Assembly (NCBI GenBank): GCA_903835065.1
Contig: CAILLO010000001.1
Coordinates: forward strand, 1-64,000
Direction: 5' to 3'
DNA length: 64,000 nucleotides
Origin: an uncultured Eubacteriales bacterium
GTDB lineage: Bacteria > Bacillota > Clostridia > Saccharofermentanales > UBA5734
Below are positions 42,833 to 50,619 of this stretch, one piece after another. The notes under the pieces were generated by a model. That model did not search any database. It was not told the origin of the DNA and saw nothing but the letters and a program-made list of their open reading frames with translations. Numbering within the stretch: position 1 is the first letter of the stretch; every line of letters begins with the position of its first letter. Made by a program: the position numbers and the translations under genes.

Positions 42833-44626
42833 ATGGGCAGGATCCGCTTTCTCGACGAACTCACGGCCAACAGCATCGCCGCCGGCGAGGTCGTCGAACG
42901 GCCCGCCTCGGTCGTCAAGGAACTGTGCGAGAACTCCGTCGACGCGGGCGCTTCGGTCATCGTCGTCGAGATCCGCGGCGGTGGCATCACGGAGATCTCG
43001 GTCACGGACAACGGTGCCGGCATGGACGACGAGGATGCGCTGGCCGCGTTCGGTCGGCACGCCACCAGCAAGATGACGCGCATCGACGACCTCGACAGCA
43101 TCGGCACCCTCGGGTTCCGCGGAGAGGCCCTCGCCAGCATCGCGGCGGTATCGCGCGTCGCGCTGACGACGCGCCGCATCGAGACCCCGACCGGCACGGT
43201 CGTGCGCATCGAAGGCGGCAGGCTCCTGCTGCACGCCCCGACGGGCTGCCCCGAGGGGACGCGCATCGTGGTCGAGGGCCTGTTCTACAACACGCCGGCC
43301 CGCTACAAGTTCCTGAAGAAGGACGCGACGGAGGCGGGACAGGTCTCCGATGTGATCGGACGGATGGCCCTCGCCTGTCCCGGGATTTCGTTCCGCCTGC
43401 TCTCGAACGGCGCCGAAGTGCTCCACACGCCGGGCAACAACGACCTGAAGAGCGCGATCTTCGCGGTCTACGGCCGGGAGGCGGTCGAGAACCTCGTCGA
43501 GGTGGACGGTCGGGACGACGTCGTCCGCACGACCGGCTACGTCGGGCTGCCGGCTATCGCCCGCAAGTCGCGCCAGACGCAGACGCTCTTCGTCAATGGC
43601 CGCCTCGTCCGTTCCCGCACGGTCACGTCGGCCGTCGACCGCGCGTTCGAGACGCTGCTCATGAAGGACCGCTACGCCTTCACCGTCCTCAACCTCACGA
43701 TGCCGCAGAATCTGGTCGACGTGAACGTGCATCCCCAGAAGATGGAAGTGCGGTTCTGGAACGACGGGGCGGTCTTCTCGGCGGTCCATTCGGCCGTGCG
43801 AAGCGCTCTGCAGGCCGGTCTGCACATCCCCGGCCCCTCGGACGCCCAGGAGTCCCCGGACCCGGCATCGGCGCCCGCGCCCTCTCCTTCCGCCGCGAAG
43901 CCGTCCTTCTACGAGCAGGTCCCGCTCGCGACGCTGCCGTTCCGCGAGCCTGCGGCATTCCCTGTCCAGACGGTCCGCAGCGCTGCGGCCGACTCCAGTA
44001 CGGCACCCGCTCCGGCGCCTTCCGCGTCGATTCCGCCCCGCGTCGACGACCTGCGCGACGCCCGTCCGGTCGGCAAGCTGTTCAATACCTATCTGCTGCT
44101 CGAACTCGGCGACGACCTCCTCCTGGTCGACCAGCACGCCGCTCACGAACGGATCCTCTACGAGCGCCTGCTCCAGCGCTTCGAGCGGCACGTTGCCCTT
44201 TCGCAGCCGCTGCTGGCGCCGCTGGTCGTCGAACTGTCACCGGCCGACCTGAATGCGGCGGTCGACGCCGCCGAGGTCCTGAAGGGCCTCGGCTACGATT
44301 TCGACTCCTTCGGCCCCCGCTCCGTCATGCTGCGCGCCGTCCCTGTCCCGTACCGGGGCATGGAGCCGCGCGCCGCCTTCCTCGCGGCGGTCGACGGCCT
44401 CGAGTCGCTGGCGCCCTCCGACCCCGAATCCATCCGCGAACTCCTCCATACGGTCGCCTGCAAGGCCGCCGTCAAGGCGCACGACACGCTCGACGACGCC
44501 GAGGCGGAAGCGCTGCTCGAAGACCTTCGCGGGATCGAGAACCCGTATACCTGCCCGCATGGTCGCCCCGTCATCATCCGCATTCCCAAGTACGAGCTGG
44601 AGAAGCGGTTCAAGAGGATCGTCTGA
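42833..44626 (+). CDS. mutL: DNA mismatch repair protein MutL
   Basis: MutL couples mismatch recognition to strand incision. The N-terminal GHKL ATPase motifs are ANSIAAGEVVERPASVVKEL, DNGAGMD, ATSKM and GFRGEAL. After a Pro/Ala/Ser-rich linker (about residues 345-405) the C-terminal domain has the endonuclease motif DQHAAHERILYE and the zinc-site elements ACKAAVK and CPHGRP. So this is an endonuclease-type MutL, expected in a MutH-free organism. Length is 597. The stop overlaps the miaA start by one base. Confidence 0.95.
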   Translation: MGRIRFLDELTANSIAAGEVVERPASVVKELCENSVDAGASVIVVEIRGGGITEISVTDNGAGMDDEDALAAFGRHATSKMTRIDDLDSIGTLGFRGEALASIAAVSRVALTTRRIETPTGTVVRIEGGRLLLHAPTGCPEGTRIVVEGLFYNTPARYKFLKKDATEAGQVSDVIGRMALACPGISFRLLSNGAEVLHTPGNNDLKSAIFAVYGREAVENLVEVDGRDDVVRTTGYVGLPAIARKSRQTQTLFVNGRLVRSRTVTSAVDRAFETLLMKDRYAFTVLNLTMPQNLVDVNVHPQKMEVRFWNDGAVFSAVHSAVRSALQAGLHIPGPSDAQESPDPASAPAPSPSAAKPSFYEQVPLATLPFREPAAFPVQTVRSAAADSSTAPAPAPSASIPPRVDDLRDARPVGKLFNTYLLLELGDDLLLVDQHAAHERILYERLLQRFERHVALSQPLLAPLVVELSPADLNAAVDAAEVLKGLGYDFDSFGPRSVMLRAVPVPYRGMEPRAAFLAAVDGLESLAPSDPESIRELLHTVACKAAVKAHDTLDDAEAEALLEDLRGIENPYTCPHGRPVIIRIPKYELEKRFKRIV

Positions 44627-45552
44627 TGCTCCCACGGGTCATCGTGGTGACGGGACCCACCGCCAGCGGCAAGACCGCCGCGGCCGTCGAGCTCTGCCGG
44701 CGGATCGGCGGCGAGGTCGTCTCCGCGGATTCCATGCAGGTCTACCGCGGCATGGACATCGGTACGGCCAAGCCGACGATCGAGGAGCGGAAGGGAATTC
44801 CGCACCATCTGATCGACGTGGCCGATCCACGGCTACCGTTCAGCGTCGCCGACTTCGTCGCCCTCGCGCGTCCGGCGTTGCGGGACATCCTCCACCGCGG
44901 GCTCGTGCCCGTTATCTGCGGGGGAACCGGCCAGTACATCTCCGCACTGGTCGACGAGCTGGTCTTCCATTCCGCACCACCGGACCCGAACGTCCGCGCC
45001 CGGCTTCTGGAAGAAGCCGAACGGAACGGCGGCGCCGCGATGCTCGCCAGATTGGCCGGCATCGACCCGGAGGCCGCCGCAAGACTGCATCCGAACGACC
45101 GCAAGCGGATCCTCCGGGCCCTGGAGGTCTTCGAGACCACGGGCGAGATCGTGACCGAAATGAACCGCAGGTCGCGGTCGGCTCCTCGGGAGTTCGACTT
45201 CCGGACCTTCGTGCTCGATCCGGACCGCCCGTCGCTGTACCATCGATGCGATCTGCGCGTCGGACGGATGGTCGAGCTGGGGCTGGAAGACGAGGTCCGC
45301 AGGTTGGAGGAGGGCGGGGTGCCTCGCTCGGCCATCGCGATGCAGGCGATCGGCTACAAGGAGATGGCGGCCCATCTGGCAGGGGAGTGCGCGAGGGAAG
45401 AAGGAATCGAGGCGATCCGCCAGGCGACGCGCCAGTACGCGAAGCGTCAGCTGACATGGTTCCGCGCCATGAAGGATGCGACGTGGCTCGACGCGTCCAC
45501 TGCAGGTCCTGATTCGGTTGCGGAATCCATTGCGGACGGGATTGTTACATAG
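44626..45552 (+). CDS. miaA: tRNA dimethylallyltransferase MiaA
   Basis: MiaA adds dimethylallyl to A37 of tRNAs that read UNN codons. Motifs: P-loop GPTASGKTAAAV (residues 9-20), DSMQVYRGMDIGTAKPT, GGTGQYISAL, and the C-terminal tRNA-binding QAIGYKEM with TRQYAKRQLTWFR. Its 308 residues are normal. The ATG shares a base with the mutL stop. With miaB it makes the ms2i6A37 pathway complete here; its substrate DMAPP comes from the MEP pathway begun by dxs. Confidence 0.95.
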   Translation: MLPRVIVVTGPTASGKTAAAVELCRRIGGEVVSADSMQVYRGMDIGTAKPTIEERKGIPHHLIDVADPRLPFSVADFVALARPALRDILHRGLVPVICGGTGQYISALVDELVFHSAPPDPNVRARLLEEAERNGGAAMLARLAGIDPEAAARLHPNDRKRILRALEVFETTGEIVTEMNRRSRSAPREFDFRTFVLDPDRPSLYHRCDLRVGRMVELGLEDEVRRLEEGGVPRSAIAMQAIGYKEMAAHLAGECAREEGIEAIRQATRQYAKRQLTWFRAMKDATWLDASTAGPDSVAESIADGIVT

Positions 45553-45652
45553 GGACGTCATGACGACGTGCTGCGGACTTCGGGATCGAAAGAAATTCCG
45601 GTGCACCGTACAATGTTACGGGTGGAATCGATAATCGGCTTCTCGATGGCTG

Positions 45653-45658
45653 TATAAT
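45653..45658 (+). promoter_or_regulatory. -10 box of hfq
   Basis: A perfect TATAAT with TG directly before it (no spacer base) lies 50 bases before hfq. No good -35 is seen. A second TACAAT at 45609-45614 could also serve. The 156-base gap between miaA and hfq holds only these and an inverted repeat (45660-45707). Confidence 0.5.
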
Positions 45659-45708
45659 GGCGCTACGCCCACCCGACGGGTGGAGATGTATCGTATGGAG
45701 GTAGCGCT

Positions 45709-46083
45709 ATGGGTACAGGAAGCATGAACGTCCAGGATGTCTATCTGAACAAACTCCGTCGAAGCGAAGCCCCGGCCGAACTCGAACTGATCGATGGGAC
45801 GAAGAAGACCGGAAAGGTGGTCGTGTTCGATGCGGCCGTCGTGCTGCTCCTGATCGGAGACAAGGAGATCATGCTCTACAAGAACAACATCATCGGGGTC
45901 ATCCCGACAGCAGCCGAATTCCGCGTATTCTCCGACGACCAGAAGCCCGAATGGGCGAAGAACCACATCTATGGACCGGAACAGAAAGGGGAGACCCCGG
46001 AAGGGGGATTGAACCTCGGAGAGAAGGGGACCTATCGGATGCCGATTCTAAAGGGTCCGCACGAGCCGCACTACCCGTCCTAG
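45709..46083 (+). CDS. hfq: RNA chaperone Hfq, divergent with long C-terminal tail
   Basis: The Sm core is clear: NVQDVYLNKLRR (residues 7-18, with Gln9 and Asp10 of the proximal uridine pocket), IDGTKKTGKVVVFDAAVVLLL (Sm1, Phe40) and IMLYKNNIIGVIP (Sm2). The usual Sm2 signature YKHAIS is here YKNNII, so the conserved His is lost. A tail of about 58 residues follows (rich in Gly, Pro, Lys), unlike the short tail of Bacillus Hfq. The miaA-hfq order supports the call. GGAGG ends 7 bases before the ATG at 45709. The last 12 codons overlap the 3' end of lexA on the other strand. Confidence 0.85.
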   Translation: MGTGSMNVQDVYLNKLRRSEAPAELELIDGTKKTGKVVVFDAAVVLLLIGDKEIMLYKNNIIGVIPTAAEFRVFSDDQKPEWAKNHIYGPEQKGETPEGGLNLGEKGTYRMPILKGPHEPHYPS

Positions 46084-46671
46084 GATCCGCGTTTCGGCAT
46101 CGACCGGAATCGGCGCGAAGTCGGGGTTCCGAGGCTGGAGGACGAAATCGTCGCCTTCCTTGGAAAGCACCTTGACCGTCGCTTCGTCTCCGATCAGTGC
46201 GACGACGATATCGCCGGGGGAAGCCTGGTTCTGCCGGCGGACGAGGACCAGGTCCCCGGTCAGGATCCCGGCGTCGCGCATGCTGTCGCCGCGGACCTGC
46301 AGCAGGAAGGTCTCCGCGTCCTGAGGGACGAAGGACGCAGGAAACTCGTAGTAGCGTTCGATGTTCTGTTCGGCCAGAATCGGTACGCCGGCCGTGACGA
46401 TGCCCAGTAAGGGGATCTCCGAGATCCGCGAGTCCGTGGGCGCTCCGAGGCTGATCGCACGCCTGCGCCCGCTGGCGACTTCCAGGCGGCCGGATTCGTT
46501 CAGCCGCTGCAGGTGGCTGTGCACGGTCGACGTGGAACGAATGCCCGTTGCGTCGCAGATCTCGCGCACGGACGGCGCGTAGCCCTCCTGGCGGACGAAT
46601 TCCGTGATGAAGTCGAAAATCAGCGTGCCCGTGGAAGACAGATTCTTCCTCGTGAACGGCCGTGTCGTCAT
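46048..46671 (-). CDS. lexA: SOS response repressor LexA
   Basis: LexA represses DNA-damage genes and cuts itself when RecA is active. The 207 residues contain a winged helix (SVREICDATGIRSTSTVHSHLQ, 34-55), the cleavage site Ala94-Gly95 in IVTAGVPI, the catalytic Ser130 (GDSM) and Lys167 (ATVKVL). I chose the ATG at 46671 because GGAGG is 5 bases upstream; an ATG at 46683 is part of that ribosome site. The gene has its own SOS box. The 3' end overlaps hfq by 36 bases, tail to tail. Confidence 0.95.
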   Translation of the reverse strand: MTTRPFTRKNLSSTGTLIFDFITEFVRQEGYAPSVREICDATGIRSTSTVHSHLQRLNESGRLEVASGRRRAISLGAPTDSRISEIPLLGIVTAGVPILAEQNIERYYEFPASFVPQDAETFLLQVRGDSMRDAGILTGDLVLVRRQNQASPGDIVVALIGDEATVKVLSKEGDDFVLQPRNPDFAPIPVDAETRILGRVVRLVRTL

Positions 46672-46733
46672 GAAAGCCTCCAATCCAGCCTTGAGGGCCG
46701 CTCCGCAGGGTTCCGAAGGATCGATGCAACCCC

Positions 46734-46773
46734 ATTATATCGAAGCGGCTGGCCGGGGTCAAACATATGTTCG
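46734..46773 (-). promoter_or_regulatory. lexA promoter with SOS box
   Basis: On the minus strand TTGACC (46762-46757), a 17-base spacer and TATAAT (46739-46734). The site CGAACATATGTTTG (46773-46760) overlaps the -35 and matches the Gram-positive LexA box (CGAAC-N4-GTTYG) at nearly all positions. This is the expected autoregulation. Confidence 0.9.
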
Positions 46774-46814
46774 GATTCGAAGCCCGAAGGTGCGATGTCG
46801 TCTCCCGCCGTGTC

Positions 46815-46823
46815 TGGTATAAT
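46815..46823 (+). promoter_or_regulatory. Extended -10 promoter of the membrane protein divergent from lexA
   Basis: TG-g-TATAAT (46815-46823), a perfect extended -10 with no clear -35. The SOS box lies about 42 bases upstream of this -10, so LexA bound there would not block it by simple overlap. Confidence 0.6.
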
Positions 46824-46879
46824 CCCATTGGACCGAGGGTCGCTTCCTCGGTACCGATGGTCCGGGGAGGTCTCGCAGC

Positions 46880-47242
46880 ATGGAGTCCACGCAGGTTCCG
46901 AAATCGCCGTCTCTTGCGGTCCAGTGGAAGAGGCGCCGAGATGACGTCCTCCAGAGGAGGGTCGCTCTCAGGCTGGCCAGGAATCTCCCTGAAATCGACG
47001 GCGAGAAGAGGTTTTCGCTGCGTCTCTATCTGCCGGTCGGCAGACCGCGCGTCTATCGGCTCCGTGGCTACACGACGCTCAAGAAGGTGAACCGCAAGCT
47101 CACGGCCGGCCGTGCGCAGCGGGGACTGTGGAGGCTCCTGATCTTCGCGCTGGTCCTTCTGACCGTCGCATATTTCCTGCTCCAACTGAATCCGTTCACG
47201 AACCTGCCCGAGATCTTCCGGATGATCGGAATCCAACCCTAA
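46880..47242 (+). CDS. Small membrane protein of unknown function, divergent from lexA
   Basis: I do not recognise this 120-residue protein. It begins with a strongly basic cytoplasmic part (QWKRRRDDVLQRRVALRLARN, then RLYLPVGRPRVYRLRGYTTLKKVNRK). A single membrane helix follows near the C-terminus (about residues 86-103, LLIFALVLLTVAYFLLQL) and a short tail ends it (NPFTNLPEIFRMIGIQP). There is no LysM domain, so it is not YneA, the SOS division inhibitor often divergent from lexA in Bacillus. GGGGAGG lies 9 bases before the ATG, and a promoter is present, so it is probably real. An SOS link is only suggested by position. Confidence 0.7.
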   Translation: MESTQVPKSPSLAVQWKRRRDDVLQRRVALRLARNLPEIDGEKRFSLRLYLPVGRPRVYRLRGYTTLKKVNRKLTAGRAQRGLWRLLIFALVLLTVAYFLLQLNPFTNLPEIFRMIGIQP

Positions 47243-47356
47243 AAAGATGGGACCGTACCAAGTCGACGGACGGTCATCGGGGAGTTGCCATTCATCGCTC
47301 CTTCTCTATTAGTCAAAATTATCATTTTACGCAATACGTGCAGAATCGATGCAAGC

Positions 47357-47385
47357 AAAAGGCGAAGGCTTCCGCCTCCGCCTTT
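47357..47385 (-). terminator. Terminator after asd
   Basis: On the minus strand a 10-bp stem (47384-47375 with 47368-47359, one G-U) with a 6-base loop, then TTTT. It lies 22 bases beyond the asd stop. The rest of 47243-47406 is A/T-rich, with only a weak 6-bp inverted repeat near 47250. Confidence 0.75.
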
Positions 47386-47406
47386 GGGGTCCGACAGGAC
47401 TCCTCC

Positions 47407-48495
47407 CTATTTCCGGACGATGTACTTCAGATGGACCAGCAGTTCGGCGGTCAGCACGGCTCCGCCGGCTGCGCCCCGCAACGTATTGTGGGATAGGCAG
47501 GCGAACTTCCAGTCGAAGATCGGGTCTTCCCTCAGTCGGCCGATCGAGACGGCCATGCCCTTCTCGACGTCGCGGTCGAGTAGCGGCTGCGGGCGGTTGT
47601 CCTCTTCAAGATAGCGGAGGAACTGCGCGGGAGCGCTGGGCAGTTTCGCCCGCTGCGGAATCCCCTGGAATTCTTTCCAGAGCTGTAGGATCTCCTCCTT
47701 GGACGGCTTCCGGTCGAAACGGACCGAGACGGCCGCGGTGTGGCCTTCGGCGACGGCGACGCGATAGCATTGCGCCGAGATCTTCGGGGCATCGGCCTTC
47801 GTGAAGGATCCGTCCTTGAATTCGCCCCAGATGCGCAGCGGTTCCTGCTCGCTCTTCTCCTCTTCCCCACCGATGAAGGGAATGAGGTTGCCGACCATCT
47901 CCGGCCAGTCCTGGAAGGTCTTTCCGGCGCCGGAAATCGCCTGGTACGTGCTGGCGAAGACCTCCTTCAGCCCGAAGACGCGCAGCGGGTGCAGCGCGGG
48001 CACGTAGCTCTGGATCGAGCAGTTGGGCTTGGCGGTGATGAAGCCCTGGCGCGTGCCGAGACGTCGGCGCTGGGCTTCGATCGCGACGGCGTGCTCCGGG
48101 TTGAGTTCCGGGATGATCACGGGGACGTCGGGCGTCCAGCGGTGCGCGGAGTTGTTGGAGACGACGGCCGTCTCGTGCAGGGCCATCTTTTCCTCGAGCG
48201 CCCGGATCTCGTCCTTCTTCATGTCGACGGCGCAGAAGACGAAGTCGACGTCGTCGCAGAACGCGTCGATGTCGGCGATGCTGCGCACGATCCGTCCCTT
48301 CGCGCTGTCCGGCATCGGCCGGTCGATCTTCCAGCGGCCCGCCACGGCCTCTTCGTACGTCTTGCCTGCGGAGCGCTCCGACGCTGCGACGCCCACGACC
48401 TCGAACCACGGGTGGTCATCCAGGATCGACAGGAACCGCTGTCCCACGAACCCGGTGCCCCCGACGACGCCGACTCTGAATTTCCTCTGTGCCAT
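47407..48495 (-). CDS. asd: Aspartate-semialdehyde dehydrogenase (archaeal/fungal-type)
   Basis: It reduces aspartyl phosphate to aspartate semialdehyde, for lysine/diaminopimelate, threonine and methionine. The 362-residue product follows the archaeal/fungal-type layout: GVVGGTGFVGQRF, ASERSAGKTYEEA, IIPELNPEH, the active Cys in KPNCSIQ, YQAISGAG and IPFIGGEEEKSE. I chose the ATG at 48495; a GTG at 48534 would add 13 unconserved residues. It is monocistronic between a promoter and a terminator; no other lysine genes are near. Confidence 0.93.
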   Translation of the reverse strand: MAQRKFRVGVVGGTGFVGQRFLSILDDHPWFEVVGVAASERSAGKTYEEAVAGRWKIDRPMPDSAKGRIVRSIADIDAFCDDVDFVFCAVDMKKDEIRALEEKMALHETAVVSNNSAHRWTPDVPVIIPELNPEHAVAIEAQRRRLGTRQGFITAKPNCSIQSYVPALHPLRVFGLKEVFASTYQAISGAGKTFQDWPEMVGNLIPFIGGEEEKSEQEPLRIWGEFKDGSFTKADAPKISAQCYRVAVAEGHTAAVSVRFDRKPSKEEILQLWKEFQGIPQRAKLPSAPAQFLRYLEEDNRPQPLLDRDVEKGMAVSIGRLREDPIFDWKFACLSHNTLRGAAGGAVLTAELLVHLKYIVRK

Positions 48496-48539
48496 CTCTC
48501 GTCTTCCTGCCTTTCCTCGGCCCGGTGTGTCCACGTAGT

Positions 48540-48594
48540 GCGGACAATCGTCCGCCGTAGGCGTATTCTATCATATTGTAGGACCTGTATGCAA
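48540..48594 (-). promoter_or_regulatory. asd promoter and leader hairpin
   Basis: On the minus strand TTGCAT (48594-48589), 18 bases, and extended -10 TG-a-TAGAAT (48573-48565). A 6-bp hairpin, GCGGAC-GATT-GTCCGC (48555-48540), lies in the short leader. I see no riboswitch-size structure. Confidence 0.6.
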
Positions 48595-48651
48595 CCATTC
48601 TAGCCGAAAATCTCCATAAAATCGAAGGAGGGAAGATAGGGTTCCCTCGTT

Positions 48652-48660
48652 TGGTACAAT
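48652..48660 (+). promoter_or_regulatory. Extended -10 promoter of the Xer recombinase gene
   Basis: TG-g-TACAAT (48652-48660), 26 bases before the start codon, no clear -35. Same pattern as ymdB, murD and glyA. Confidence 0.5.
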
Positions 48661-48686
48661 GGGACCAGAACCGGAAGGAGGCCCGC

Positions 48687-49673
48687 ATGGACGACCGCGG
48701 CATGTTCCCCATCCTCGACGGGTTCCTGGGATACCTGCAGGCCATCCGCGGTCGCTCCGCGCTGACGGTCCGGGAATACCGATACGACCTGCAGATGTTC
48801 TTCCGCTTCCACAAGCGCCTCCTCGACCCGTCCCTGGCGGCCGCGCCCTTCGCCGAGACCCCGATCGACGATGTCGACGAGGCGTACTTGCGGACCATCT
48901 CGCTCAACGACCTCTACGCCTTCGTGACCTGGCTCAGCCGCGATCGAAAGGCCGCCGCGGCGACCCGCGCGCGCAAGGTCGCGTCGCTGCGCGTCTTCTT
49001 CAAATACCTGAAAACCAAGGCGCGCCTTATTGCCGACGACCCGGCTTCGGAACTCGACACGCCGAAGCTGATCCGTCGCCTTCCCCGCCACTTGAGCCTC
49101 GACGAGAGCAAGCGCCTGCTGGATTCCGTCTCGACCGTCGAACCGCCCTTCCCCGAGCGCGACTACTGCATCCTGACGTTCTTCCTCAACTGCGGGCTGC
49201 GCTTGTCGGAACTCACCGGCATCGACATGAGCCGCATCCGCGACGACACCCTGACGGTGGTCGGCAAGGGCGCGAAGGAGCGCACCGTCTACCTGAACGG
49301 CAGCTGCCTCGAGGCGCTCGACCAGTGGCTCGCCGTGCGGAAGAACCTGAACCCGAAGGGCGGCGGCCGCGACGCGCTGTTCGTGAGCCGTCGGGGCAAC
49401 CGGATCAGCACCAAGATGGTCCAGGTCATCGTCAAGCGCACGATCCGCTCCGCCGGCCTCGACCCGAGCCGCTATTCGACGCACAAGCTGCGCCACACGG
49501 CCGCCACCCTGATGTACAAGTACGGCCACGTCGACATCCGGACGCTGCAGAAGATCCTCGGTCACGAGAGCATCGTGACGACCGAGATCTACACGCATGT
49601 CGACGAGGATCAGCTCCACCAGGCCGTCGAGAGCAACCCGCTGGCCTCCGAGCGCCGCAGGCGCCCGAAGTAG
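48687..49673 (+). CDS. xerC: Tyrosine recombinase, XerC/XerD type
   Basis: The 328-residue integrase-family recombinase has an N-terminal SAM-like core-binding domain (about 1-115) and a catalytic domain with all key residues: Arg172 in CGLRLSEL, His266 and Arg269 in HKLRH, His293 in GHES and nucleophile Tyr302 in IYTHV. It lies among core genes with no phage or transposon neighbours, so chromosome dimer resolution is the likeliest role; XerC or XerD cannot be told apart here. The linker about residues 40-60 is a little longer than usual. ATG at 48687 with AAGGAGG 5 bases upstream. Confidence 0.88.
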   Translation: MDDRGMFPILDGFLGYLQAIRGRSALTVREYRYDLQMFFRFHKRLLDPSLAAAPFAETPIDDVDEAYLRTISLNDLYAFVTWLSRDRKAAAATRARKVASLRVFFKYLKTKARLIADDPASELDTPKLIRRLPRHLSLDESKRLLDSVSTVEPPFPERDYCILTFFLNCGLRLSELTGIDMSRIRDDTLTVVGKGAKERTVYLNGSCLEALDQWLAVRKNLNPKGGGRDALFVSRRGNRISTKMVQVIVKRTIRSAGLDPSRYSTHKLRHTAATLMYKYGHVDIRTLQKILGHESIVTTEIYTHVDEDQLHQAVESNPLASERRRRPK

Positions 49674-49686
49674 GCTCCGTCTCCCT

Positions 49687-50619
49687 TCAGCCGTTCGGGA
49701 AGTCCGGCGTGAACCGGGCGGAGGCGCTCTCCTTTTCCTGGACCCAGAGATTCGTGAACCCGAGGGCCTCCGCGCGCGCAACGACCTTGCGGTATTCGTG
49801 CGTCACGAGCCGCCGGGACAGCGCGGGATAACCCGGAACGCCCTCGACGGCGCGGTGCATGGGCGTGTACTGGCGCATCAGGGAGATCGGAGTCGCAAGC
49901 GGAAGGTTGTGGGCCATCCAGTCGAGCAGGGCCAGCGAGTCGGGCACGAGGCCGGGCAGGCACAGGTGGCGCACGGCGAGGCCTCCCGCGAGGCGGTCGA
50001 CGTGGTAACGCGCGGGACCGGCGATGCGCAGCATGGCCCGGACCGCCTCGGACGCCCGCGCGAAGTAGTCCGGCGCCCCGCAAAGGTCCTTGGCGACCTG
50101 CGGGTCGAAGTGCTTGAGGTCGGGCAGGAAGACGTCCACGACGCCGGCGAGCCGTTCGAGCGTCTCCGGCTTCTCGTAGGCGTTGGAATTCCAGACGACG
50201 GGGACGGAGAGGCCTCTCCCCTTCGCGATCCGCACGGCATCCGCGATGCCGGGTGCGAAGTGCGATGGCGAGACGAGGTCGATGTTCTCGGCGCCCTGCG
50301 CCTGCAGGGACAGCATGCGCACCGCGGCCTCCTCGGGCGTCAGGTCCTCCCCGACGTCCCTCGTGCTGATCGCGTGGTTCTGGCAGAAGACGCAGCGCAG
50401 GCTGCAGCCCGTGAAGAAGAACGCGCCGCTGCCCCCCTCCCCTGCCAGGAACGGCTCTTCCCAGCGGTGGACCATCGTCCGGGCGACGCGAAGGACGGAA
50501 ACGGGAGCGGAGGTCCGGCAGGTGCCCGGAACCCCGCTCCCGCGGTCCGCCCCGCAGTCGCGGGGGCAGAGACGGCAGAAGGCCGCGTCAGACGGCTTCG
50601 ATGAAGCGCTTGTAGGCAA
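49687..50619 (-). CDS. Radical SAM protein, PflA-like
   Basis: The 310-residue protein has the radical SAM cluster motif in TGCSLRCVFCQN and resembles pyruvate formate-lyase activating enzyme-like proteins of unknown target (COG1313-type). An extra N-terminal Cys set (CRLCPRDCG...GTC) is typical of that group. Other segments: IDLVSPSHFAPGIADAV, FLPDLKHFDP, SLMRQYTP. No glycyl radical enzyme gene is in the window. The only start codon before the first Cys is TTG at 50619, without a ribosome site and inside the end of the aminopeptidase gene (32-base overlap), so translation is probably coupled. Confidence 0.82.
   Translation of the reverse strand: MPTSASSKPSDAAFCRLCPRDCGADRGSGVPGTCRTSAPVSVLRVARTMVHRWEEPFLAGEGGSGAFFFTGCSLRCVFCQNHAISTRDVGEDLTPEEAAVRMLSLQAQGAENIDLVSPSHFAPGIADAVRIAKGRGLSVPVVWNSNAYEKPETLERLAGVVDVFLPDLKHFDPQVAKDLCGAPDYFARASEAVRAMLRIAGPARYHVDRLAGGLAVRHLCLPGLVPDSLALLDWMAHNLPLATPISLMRQYTPMHRAVEGVPGYPALSRRLVTHEYRKVVARAEALGFTNLWVQEKESASARFTPDFPNG

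Noticed and set aside
39616-43266. Minus-strand frame of more than 1200 codons opposite miaB, mutS and mutL
   Set aside because: Same shadow effect; no motif or ribosome site, and it is wholly antisense to conserved genes.
48540-48660. dif site next to the Xer gene
   Set aside because: I looked for two 11-bp half sites with a 6-bp centre; the A/T-rich stretch at 48565-48580 is better explained as the asd promoter.
48687-49673. Prophage or integron integrase
   Set aside because: All catalytic residues are present but there are no att repeats, cargo genes or tRNA target; core genes flank it, so a Xer recombinase is more likely.
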